From an uncultured Slackia sp. (lineage in GTDB: Bacteria > Actinomycetota > Coriobacteriia > Coriobacteriales > Eggerthellaceae), in contig USLD01000045.1 in the NCBI GenBank assembly GCA_900555495.1, positions 1 to 8,782 of the forward strand: a stretch of 8,782 nt of DNA. The letters run 5' to 3'. Below are positions 1 through 5,841 of this stretch, piece after piece. The notes beneath the pieces were generated by a model, which saw nothing but the letters and a program-made list of their open reading frames with translations, was not told the DNA's origin and did no database searches. Each line of letters begins with the position of its first letter. The stretch's first letter is position 1. The translations under genes were made by a program, and so were the position numbers.

Positions 1-349
1 AATCCTCGGGAATGATAAAAGCCGCGTAGGCCTCGCCCGATTCGACTTCGCGCATGGCCTCGTCGCGGTCGACGAAATGCCACCCCAGCTGTTTGTTCTC
101 TTTCAGCTGTTCGACCACTTGATCGCCCAGATCCAAATCGCCGAGCGCTTCGTCGCTTGCGCCTGCGTCTTCATTGACCACGCACACGCGCAGGTTTCCC
201 GTATTGTCGTACGGGTCCCAAAAACCTATGACGTTGAACCAAGTGTACAGGGAAGGCAGCACGATGAGAAACAGCGCCACGAGCCAGGCCGCAGGCGTTT
301 TCGCGATGCGTTTCACGTCGCGCACGAACACGCGCAGGATGTTGCCCAC
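1..349 (-). CDS. YhgE/Pip family membrane protein, N-terminal part (runs off left edge)
   Basis: About 116 N-terminal residues are present and the reading frame is still open at base 1. A short basic N-terminus (RDVKRIAKTP) is followed by one hydrophobic segment at about residues 19-41. Next comes the family hallmark PSLYTWFNVIGFWDPYDNTG, then NLRVCVVNEDAGA, GDQVVEQLKEN and YAAFIIPED. This is the N-terminal domain of the YhgE/Pip ('phage infection protein') family, a multi-pass envelope protein with a large external loop. Its physiological role is poorly defined; some members act as phage receptors or sit with efflux systems. The GTG at 349 was chosen because AAAGGAGGAG ends 3 nt before it. 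An in-frame ATG at 379 has no ribosome binding site. A TAGAAT at 395-400 (minus strand) is a possible -10, but it has no good -35. It lies 181 nt downstream of the histidine kinase gene on the same strand, so it may belong to that resistance cluster. Confidence 0.88.
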   Translation of the reverse strand, partial: MGNILRVFVRDVKRIAKTPAAWLVALFLIVLPSLYTWFNVIGFWDPYDNTGNLRVCVVNEDAGASDEALGDLDLGDQVVEQLKENKQLGWHFVDRDEAMREVESGEAYAAFIIPED

Positions 350-530
350 TCGCTCCTCCTTTGCCAAGATAATCAACATTTGTACAGAAAGCTGATTCTA
401 CTTGCAGGGGGCGCGTGGAAAGGAGCGGGCGACCCCTGTCACACAATTGTTACCGATTTCAAGAGAAGCGACAATGCGCAGAACGTGCGGGAAAGGAAAG
501 CGGGGCCGGCCTCGCGCATCGCGGCGGCGC

Positions 531-1418
531 TCAGATCCGGTCGAAACGCAGCTCGATAAACAAGACATCGCCTTCGAGGCGCGCGGAAGCCGATCCTCCC
601 ATGCGCTCGCACAGCTGCGCCACGATGGCAAGCCCGAGTCCCGACCCGCCGCCCGCGCGCGATGTGTCGGCACGATAGAATCGACCGAACAGGCATGCCG
701 GATCGATCGAGGCGGCATCGACGACGCGGTTCGATATCGTGACCGTCGAGCCGCGCTGGACGATGCGGGGCGCGGCCGCGCCGTGACGAAGAGCGTTCGA
801 GAGCACGTTGGAAAATACGCGCGCGAGCGATTCGGCATCGGCGGAAACGCACGCCGTCTCGCTCTCGAAATCGAGCTTGGGCGTCCATCCCTTTTCGACG
901 AACTGCGGATACATGCCCGCAAGCACATCGGCCACGGCGGAAAACAAGCAGACGGGCTCTGCGGAAAGCGGGCTTTGCGGGTCGGACGCCTTCGCGTATT
1001 CGAACAGGTCATCGGTCAGGGAGCGCATGGCGGCAAGGCGGTCTTGCGCTGCGGCCAGACACCGCGCGCGCTCGGCATCGCCATGCGCACGCTCGCAAAG
1101 CTGCAGATAGCCCTGGGCGCCGGCCAACGGCGTGCGGATATCATGCGAAAGCGAAGCCAGATCTTGACGGAACGCCTCTTCGCGGCGGTCGCGCTCGATC
1201 CGCGCATCGCGGCGCGCGTCGAGCTCGGCATTGACGGCCTTCGCCACCCCCGATATGCCGCGCGTCGAGAATTCGACGGAAATGCGCTCGTTGCCGTTCT
1301 GATCGCGCCGTTCGAGAAATCGAGACATCGCCCTTAATTCGCGTTCGTAGCTCACCGCCACGAACACAAGAACGAAAGCCGCAAGCGTTACGGCGAACGC
1401 GATGACGGTTGCAAGCAT
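531..1418 (-). CDS. Sensor histidine kinase of a two-component/ABC exporter cluster
   Basis: The product is 295 aa. Residues 2-22 form the only hydrophobic segment, so there is no extracellular sensor domain. A linker of about 60 charged residues leads to the H-box SLSHDIRTPL with phospho-acceptor His92. The N-box is FSNVLSNALRHG (202-213), the F-box LFGRFYRAD (243-251) and the G2 box GGGSGLGLAIV (256-266). The usual DxGxG G1 box is not recognisable; the stretch TISNRVVDAASIDP takes its place, as in kinases that accompany lantibiotic or bacitracin exporters. It should phosphorylate the response regulator encoded at 3486-4196. The ATG at 1418 has GGAGG 7 nt upstream. The frame is open for 46 more codons upstream, but that stretch is Arg-rich and unlike a kinase. 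The gene sits last in the cluster, 209 nt after the permease gene. The family assignment is secure; the ligand is unknown. Confidence 0.93.
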   Translation of the reverse strand: MLATVIAFAVTLAAFVLVFVAVSYERELRAMSRFLERRDQNGNERISVEFSTRGISGVAKAVNAELDARRDARIERDRREEAFRQDLASLSHDIRTPLAGAQGYLQLCERAHGDAERARCLAAAQDRLAAMRSLTDDLFEYAKASDPQSPLSAEPVCLFSAVADVLAGMYPQFVEKGWTPKLDFESETACVSADAESLARVFSNVLSNALRHGAAAPRIVQRGSTVTISNRVVDAASIDPACLFGRFYRADTSRAGGGSGLGLAIVAQLCERMGGSASARLEGDVLFIELRFDRI

Positions 1419-1553
1419 GGCCTCGCCTCCTTTCTTCATGGGACGCTTCGCATCGGCAACGCGCCGCCCGCATGTCCGTCTCCGGTGCCGGCGCGCCCTG
1501 CCCGCCCAACGCGATAGCCGAAGCGCAAGCGGGCGCCGTCGGTCGAAAACCGT

Positions 1554-1569
1554 CATTAATACATTAATA
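1554..1569. repeat. Perfect tandem duplication of the octamer CATTAATA
   Basis: CATTAATA occurs at 1554-1561 and again at 1562-1569, making an AT-rich island in an otherwise GC-rich gap between the permease and kinase genes. It could supply a -10 region or a binding site for separate expression of the kinase, but no convincing -35 accompanies it. Confidence 0.6.
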
Positions 1570-1573
1570 AGAA

Positions 1574-1609
1574 GCTACGATGGGACGCACTCCGACGCCG
1601 CATCGCAGC
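1574..1609 (-). terminator. Possible weak terminator/attenuator after the permease gene
   Basis: On the minus strand GCTGCGATG (1609-1601) can pair with CATCGTAGC (1582-1574), giving 9 bp with one G-U, and TTCTTATTAAT follows directly. The 18-nt loop is long and the stem is not very GC-rich, so termination would be partial at best. If real, it would lower kinase expression relative to the transporter. Confidence 0.3.
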
Positions 1610-1627
1610 CCCTAACGCAACGCAGTC

Positions 1628-2413
1628 CTATCCGATGCTGCGACGGCGCATCACGAGGACACACAGCGCAGCGCCGATGAGAATCGTCCCGATGGACTGC
1701 ACATACGAAAGCGGGTCGCAGATGCCGCCCGCCCCGAGCATCGACGCGTCGGCCGCAAGATAGCCGTCGAGGCAATCGCGAATAGCGGCCGGCATTCCGG
1801 GAACGTTGGCCAAGACGAACATCATCAGACCCTCCGCTCCCCCGCCGCCGAAGAACAACGCCGCGATCACGCCAGCCATTTCGCTTTTCGTCACGAACAC
1901 GACCAAGACGGTCAGCACGGCGTAAGCAGCCACGCACAAGATCACCTGGACAAGCCACTGGAAGAAATCCCCGACCGAAGGAAGCGCCGGGGCCACGCCC
2001 GCGATGCGCACGCCCGTCTCGGTCACCACGACGCCCACCACGGTCATCGCCGCAGACAGCAGCACGCACAATGCCACGAACGCAAGCGCATAGGACGCTC
2101 TGCCGCCGCGCGCCTGGATCATGTTCTTCACATAGCCGTGTTTGAAAAACTCCGACGCCATCGATGCCATGAAAATCGAGAAGAACATAGCGATGAGCGA
2201 CCCGCCGACGAACGACGAACCCCACAACGCCAATGACGGAACGCCGTCGTGGATGCCGACGACGATGCCCAGCTCGGTGAACCACGGCACGTGCAGATGC
2301 ATCCAGATGGCAGCCGCCTCGAACGCGCACATGCACGCGAACGCGATTCCGAACACCGCCGCATAACGCGACCTGATCACATAGCGTATCTGCGCCTTCA
2401 TCATGCTAAGCAC
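1628..2413 (-). CDS. ABC-2 type transporter permease (antimicrobial peptide exporter type)
   Basis: The product is 261 aa if started at GTG 2413, with about six hydrophobic segments: roughly residues 17-38, 64-84, 105-131, 151-175, 178-202 and 236-255. The motif EFFKHGYVKNMIQARGGR after the second segment is typical of ABC-2 permeases in the LanE/LanG and bacitracin-export groups. The protein would form the membrane channel of the exporter with the ATPase encoded just upstream. Start choice: GTG 2413 lies 8 nt after AAAGGGGG, which pairs with the anti-Shine-Dalgarno sequence through one G-U. It overlaps the ATPase stop codon by 8 nt, suggesting translational coupling. The ATGs at 2404 and 2401 are alternatives but lie 17 nt or more from that site. 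The sequence is too diverged to name the substrate. Confidence 0.87.
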   Translation of the reverse strand: MLSMMKAQIRYVIRSRYAAVFGIAFACMCAFEAAAIWMHLHVPWFTELGIVVGIHDGVPSLALWGSSFVGGSLIAMFFSIFMASMASEFFKHGYVKNMIQARGGRASYALAFVALCVLLSAAMTVVGVVVTETGVRIAGVAPALPSVGDFFQWLVQVILCVAAYAVLTVLVVFVTKSEMAGVIAALFFGGGGAEGLMMFVLANVPGMPAAIRDCLDGYLAADASMLGAGGICDPLSYVQSIGTILIGAALCVLVMRRRSIG

Positions 2414-3383
2414 GGCGACCGCCCCCTTTCGAGGAGGACATGCGCGCGACGGCGCGAGAGGCGGGTGCGGCGCTCTCGGCGTCATCCTTTCCGCCCATCA
2501 GGTCGATGAAAAGATCCTCGATGTCGTTTTCATGCACCGAAAGCTCGGTCACCACGACGCCTGCCGCCGCAAGCGCCCGGCCCGCCGTCTCGGTGTCGAT
2601 GCCCTGAACACGGATAGCGTCGTCTTCCATAAGCGCACAGCGAGCTTCGGGCGCCGCATCCTGAAGCGCGACGACCGCCAACTGCGGAGCCGTGCAGCGA
2701 ACGAGCACGTAATCGGCGCAGGCTCGTTCCACCTCTTCGGCGGAAAACTCTTTCACCAGGCGCCCTTCGCGCAACACGCCATAGCGCGTCACCATGCGTT
2801 CAAGCTGGTCAAGAACATGCGAGCTGATGAACACGGTGACTCCGCGATCGCGGGCAAGCGTCGTCACCAGGTCGCGCACCTCTCGCACGCCCTGAGGATC
2901 GAGCCCGTTGAACGGCTCGTCGAGCAGCAGCAAATCGGGAGAACCCACCAGCGCAAGCGCCAATCCCAAGCGCTGTTTCATGCCGAGCGAATACGACTTG
3001 ACGCGCTTTTTCGCCACATCGGCCAGGCCCACCATGGAAAGCGCTTCGGAACTTGCGTGCTTCGCATCCACCACGCCGAGCGAGAGAGCTCGGCACATCA
3101 CGTTGTCGAACCCATTGAGACCCGGCAAAACGCCGGGGCTTTCGATAAGCGCTCCGACACGCCTGCTGGCGGAGCCTGGAGCCAAAGGCTCGCCGAACAT
3201 GCTGATTCGGCCCTCGGTGGGAATGGCAAGTCCCGCAAGCATCTTCATGACCGTCGATTTACCTGCGCCGTTGCGCCCGACGAATCCGTAGATTTCGCCG
3301 CGCCGAACCGTCAGGTCGAGCGCCTCGACGACGCGTTTGCGCCCGTAGGACTTCGAAAGCCCCGCGGTTTCGATGACATTCAT
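2406..3383 (-). CDS. ABC transporter ATP-binding protein (BcrA-like, peptide antibiotic export)
   Basis: The product is 325 aa. Walker A is GRNGAGKST (36-44). The Q-loop position carries Glu in ALIESPGVLPGLNG, as is common in bacitracin/lantibiotic ATPases. The signature is YSLGMKQRLGLAL (131-143), Walker B LLLLDEP (151-157) and the switch His is in ISSHVL (His189). A C-terminal extension of about 110 residues matches the helper region of this group. The last 20 residues are Ser/Ala/Arg/Gly-rich and probably disordered. The protein powers the permease encoded by the overlapping next gene. ATG 3383 is preceded by AAAGGAA; a longer frame from 3416 adds 11 residues without family support. The upstream gap of 102 nt after the regulator gene contains a phased direct repeat, so the transporter genes may have their own regulated promoter. 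The substrate class is inferred from family and context only. Confidence 0.95.
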   Translation of the reverse strand: MNVIETAGLSKSYGRKRVVEALDLTVRRGEIYGFVGRNGAGKSTVMKMLAGLAIPTEGRISMFGEPLAPGSASRRVGALIESPGVLPGLNGFDNVMCRALSLGVVDAKHASSEALSMVGLADVAKKRVKSYSLGMKQRLGLALALVGSPDLLLLDEPFNGLDPQGVREVRDLVTTLARDRGVTVFISSHVLDQLERMVTRYGVLREGRLVKEFSAEEVERACADYVLVRCTAPQLAVVALQDAAPEARCALMEDDAIRVQGIDTETAGRALAAAGVVVTELSVHENDIEDLFIDLMGGKDDAESAAPASRAVARMSSSKGGGRRA

Positions 3384-3456
3384 CGTCGTTCCTTTCTTTC
3401 CGGTATCCACTGCCATCGAGAATACGCGGCGGCCCTTCAGGAAATTCGCAGCCTTT

Positions 3457-3474
3457 TACAAGAAAGATACAAGA
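3457..3474. promoter_or_regulatory. Phased direct repeat TACAAGA-N4-TACAAGA, probable response-regulator site
   Basis: TACAAGA at 3457-3463 is repeated exactly at 3468-3474. The spacing is 11 bp start to start, about one helical turn, which is the classic arrangement for tandem binding of OmpR-family dimers. It lies between the regulator gene and the ATPase gene, 74 nt upstream of the ATPase start. That fits autoregulation or induction of the exporter by the neighbouring regulator. No clear -10/-35 pair could be fixed next to it. Confidence 0.5.
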
Positions 3475-3485
3475 TTGCCGATCGG

Positions 3486-4196
3486 CTATTCGTCAACCAA
3501 TTTGAATCCGATGCCCCAGACGGTTTCGATGTAATCCTGGGTGCCGCTGTCTTTAAGCTTGCGGCGGATATTGGAAATATGGGTGCTGATAGTGCGTTCG
3601 TCCGTGAGCGCCTCTTCGTTGCGCACGATCTCGAACAGTTCGCGTTTGGTGAACACCTTTTTCGGGTGACGGACGAACGCCGCCAGGATGTCGAACTCCG
3701 TACGGGTCAATCCGACGGAAACGCCCGCTGCCGAAAAAGCGCGGCCCTGCTCGTCGATGCGCCACTCCCTGAATACCGACGCATCCGAACGGCTTCGCTG
3801 CGCGCCGGGTGTTCCGGCGTCTTTTCGGCGCAGCACCGCCTCCAAACGCGCGACAAGCTCGTCCAAGTCGAACGGCTTCACCAGATAGTCATCGGCGCCT
3901 TCGCGCAAAAGCGCCACGCGCTGCGACACATCGCCTTTCGCCGAAGCCACGATCACCGGCGCATTCCCTTGGGAGCGGATGGCGGCGAGCACCTCTTCGC
4001 CCGACGCCCCGGGGAGCATGAGGTCGCATATGGCCGCATCGAAAACGAAGCCGCCTTCGATCAGCAGGCAGGCTTCGCTCCCCGAATACGCGCAACGGCA
4101 CGCGAAGCCCTCCTGCTCAAGGGCCGTGCGTACCACATCGCTGATAGCAGCATCGTCTTCCACGATCAAAACCGTGCCGCGTCCGGTGTCATCCAT
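3486..4196 (-). CDS. OmpR/PhoB-family response regulator
   Basis: The product is 236 aa. In the receiver domain (about 7-123) the acidic pocket is VEDD (12-15), the phospho-acceptor is Asp58 in ICDLMLPG, the switch residue is Ser85 in VIVASAKGD, and the conserved Lys is Lys107 in YLVKPFD. A linker of about 20 residues leads to a winged-helix DNA-binding domain (about 140-234) with LTRTEFDILAAFVRHP and the recognition-helix region TISTHISNIRRKLK, ending VWGIGFKLVDE. All key residues are intact. It is the first gene of the cluster, and its partner is the kinase at 531-1418. The likely target is the exporter, via the repeat at 3457-3474. ATG 4196 has GAAAGG 7 nt upstream and sits about 20 nt from a presumed transcription start after the TATAAT at 4228-4223. 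Confidence 0.96.
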   Translation of the reverse strand: MDDTGRGTVLIVEDDAAISDVVRTALEQEGFACRCAYSGSEACLLIEGGFVFDAAICDLMLPGASGEEVLAAIRSQGNAPVIVASAKGDVSQRVALLREGADDYLVKPFDLDELVARLEAVLRRKDAGTPGAQRSRSDASVFREWRIDEQGRAFSAAGVSVGLTRTEFDILAAFVRHPKKVFTKRELFEIVRNEEALTDERTISTHISNIRRKLKDSGTQDYIETVWGIGFKLVDE

Positions 4197-4222
4197 GCGT
4201 GCGCCTTTCTCTTCGTCGCACG

Positions 4223-4252
4223 ATTATACGGCGCGCGCCGGAAACGCTCCGG
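4223..4252 (-). promoter_or_regulatory. Promoter of the response regulator cluster: consensus -10 with an inverted repeat in place of a -35
   Basis: On the minus strand a perfect TATAAT occupies 4228-4223, 26 nt before the regulator ATG. No TTGACA-like hexamer stands 16-18 bp upstream. An inverted repeat, CCGGA-N5-TCCGG (4238-4252), covers that zone. A promoter that needs an activator, or one bound by a repressor, is the inference. Confidence 0.55.
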
Positions 4253-4266
4253 TGAAAAGCCGGCCG

Positions 4267-4310
4267 AAAAAAACGCCGGGGGCCGGAAACGAATCGCTTC
4301 CGGCCCCCGG
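4267..4310 (-). terminator. Strong Rho-independent terminator of the secreted protein/sigma/anti-sigma unit
   Basis: Perfect 13-bp inverted repeat: CCGGGGGCCGGAA at 4276-4288 and its complement at 4298-4310, with a 9-nt loop. Read on the minus strand, it is followed two bases later by seven consecutive T (4273-4267). It lies 61 nt past the anti-sigma stop codon and separates that unit from the regulator cluster downstream. Confidence 0.93.
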
Positions 4311-4371
4311 TTTCCCCACGGCATCGCCTGATCCTCGCGCATGGAACCGGCCATCGAGGAGCAGCGGCCGC

Positions 4372-5301
4372 CTACGCGCCCTGACGTCCGCGGCCCTCGC
4401 CTTGTCCCTGATGCCCGCATCCGCGTCCATGGCCCGACCCGCACGACGAACCTTGCTCGCCCGCATGTCCCGCGCAGGCGGAATCGCACGTATCGACCCC
4501 CGCCTGGGCGGCGAGGGCTCTCAGCTCGGCCATCGTCATGGTCGCGGCATCTTCTTGGGAGACATCGACGCCTTGCCCGACCAGGGCCTCGTACACGCGA
4601 TACCGCCCCAGGCCCATGCCGCTTTCGACGGCGGCCCGGCATTGCTCGTCGGTAAGCCTTCCGCAGTGGACCTCCGCATCCTCGCGCTCGAAGCTGCGCA
4701 GCGCCGCCGACTCGATGGCCGCGCAACGCGCCTCGTCGTCGCATGCGACGCCCACTTCCACCACCGCGCCTTCGCCGATGTAGCCTTCGCACGCATCGGC
4801 CAGGACCTGCATGGCCTCTTCGCACGCCATGCCGTCTATATCGACCCGGTCGAGCACCGCCGCGGCGTCGTCGTTGACGGCACGGGCATCCACCACGCGG
4901 TCGAAGCGGTTTACAGAAAGCTCGAACGACGGATTCACATCGATGCCCACGCGCGCCACGGGAGCCATGGCGTACGCGAAGCCGCCCACGCCGATCGCGG
5001 CGAAGACGGCGCAGGCAACCGCCGCCATGGCGACCTTGCGCGAAAACGACCTGCGCGCACGCGGCACACGGCGGCGCACAGGCGCGAAGGCCTCGGCCGA
5101 AACGCGATCGTCGCGAAGCGGCTGCTCGGCGCCGCCGGACGCGGCGAACAAAGGAGCGAACACCCGGGCATCGGACCCATCGGATGCGGCAGGCTCTTCG
5201 CCGCGCCGCGCCTCGATCCGCGCGATAGCGGCGGCTTTCAGCGCGTCGGGCGCATGCAGCGCGCCGTAGGCTTCGCTCAGACGATCGTCGACATCGCTCA
5301 T
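4372..5301 (-). CDS. Membrane anti-sigma factor with RsgI-like extracellular domain
   Basis: The product is 309 aa. Residues 1-87 are a charged cytoplasmic region, presumably the sigma-binding part. Residues 88-112 form a single transmembrane helix after the basic stretch RRRVPRARRSFSRK. From about 115 the external domain contains VGIDVNPSFELSVNRFDRVV and AVNDDAAAVL, the pattern of the RsgI middle/periplasmic domain. A later segment, GRYRVYEALVGQG then MTMAELRALA (232-264), recurs in related proteins. The last 40 residues are rich in Gly, His and Cys (DTCDSACAGHAG, SGHGRGCGH), which is unusual. The ATG at 5301 shares an ATGA overlap with the stop of the sigma factor gene and has AAGGAGG upstream, so the two are translationally coupled. 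Inferred role: holds the ECF sigma factor at the membrane until an external signal arrives. The signal is unknown. Confidence 0.88.
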   Translation of the reverse strand: MSDVDDRLSEAYGALHAPDALKAAAIARIEARRGEEPAASDGSDARVFAPLFAASGGAEQPLRDDRVSAEAFAPVRRRVPRARRSFSRKVAMAAVACAVFAAIGVGGFAYAMAPVARVGIDVNPSFELSVNRFDRVVDARAVNDDAAAVLDRVDIDGMACEEAMQVLADACEGYIGEGAVVEVGVACDDEARCAAIESAALRSFEREDAEVHCGRLTDEQCRAAVESGMGLGRYRVYEALVGQGVDVSQEDAATMTMAELRALAAQAGVDTCDSACAGHAGEQGSSCGSGHGRGCGHQGQGEGRGRQGA

Positions 5302-5783
5302 GACAGCGCCTCCTTCAACTGCTTGCGGCCCCGCGAGATCCAGGAATACACCGTGCCTTCGGGCGCGCCGATCATGCGGGCGATTTCGGGCACGGTGTAG
5401 CCCTCGCACGCGAAAAGATACAGCGGGGTTTTGGGCGGATCGCTCAGCCGATTCACGGCGTCGAGCACCTCGCGCACCTCGGAGGCGTGTTCCTTGCCCC
5501 CGCACGCGAACGTATCGCCCCGACGCTCCATCTCCGCGTCAAGCGACACGTTCGTCCTGGCACGGGAGCGCAACAGGTCTTTGCAGCCGTTGATGGCCAC
5601 GCGCAAAAGCCACGCCTTGACATGATCTTGTTCGCGAAACGGCTCGTCGCGTTGGGCGTATTTGGCGAACACGTCCTGGAATACGTCTTCGGCGTCATGC
5701 GCCGGCACATACGTCAGACACGCGCGCCAGACGGCATCGCCGTAGCGTTCGACCGCCTCTTCGATATCTCGCGCATCGCGCAC
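5298..5783 (-). CDS. ECF-type RNA polymerase sigma factor
   Basis: The product is 161 aa, the usual size for an extracytoplasmic-function sigma factor. Region 2 spans about residues 8-77 and includes HDAEDVFQDVFAKYA and VKAWLLRVAINGCKDLLRS. Region 4 spans about 103-158, with a helix-turn-helix in YTVPEIARMIGAPEGTVYSW followed by RGRKQLKEAL. There is no region 1 or 3, as expected for the class. The start is GTG at 5783, 6 nt after AAAAGGGG. The stop overlaps the anti-sigma ATG by 4 nt. The gene begins 45 nt after the stop of the secreted protein gene, so the three form one transcription unit. Autoregulation from a promoter before the secreted protein gene is likely for this class, but no convincing ECF promoter was identified. 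Confidence 0.94.
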   Translation of the reverse strand: MRDARDIEEAVERYGDAVWRACLTYVPAHDAEDVFQDVFAKYAQRDEPFREQDHVKAWLLRVAINGCKDLLRSRARTNVSLDAEMERRGDTFACGGKEHASEVREVLDAVNRLSDPPKTPLYLFACEGYTVPEIARMIGAPEGTVYSWISRGRKQLKEALS

Positions 5784-5805
5784 GTGCTGCCCCTTTTCCC
5801 TGGTT

Positions 5806-5841
5806 GAAAACGAAACGGCCGCCCGATGCTACCAGGCGCCG
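5806..5841 (-). terminator. Possible leaky terminator between the secreted protein and sigma factor genes
   Basis: On the minus strand CGGCGCC (5841-5835) can pair with GGCG-G-CCG (5823-5816), giving 7 bp with a one-base bulge, and TTTCGTTTTC follows. The stop codon of the secreted protein lies in the loop. A partial terminator here would keep sigma factor levels well below those of the secreted product. The stem is imperfect and local GC content is high, so chance pairing is possible. Confidence 0.38.

Noticed and set aside
402..1337. Plus-strand open frame of 311 codons opposite the histidine kinase
   Set aside because: Arg/Ala-rich shadow without ribosome site or recognisable motif; the minus strand encodes an intact kinase.
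2403..4331. Long plus-strand open frame (642 codons) opposite the ATPase and response regulator genes
   Set aside because: Complementary-strand shadow of well-supported genes; no domain, no start signal, and it crosses the intergenic promoter and terminator.
3979..5400. Plus-strand open frame of 473 codons opposite the anti-sigma gene
   Set aside because: Runs through the strong minus-strand terminator and shows no protein-like features.
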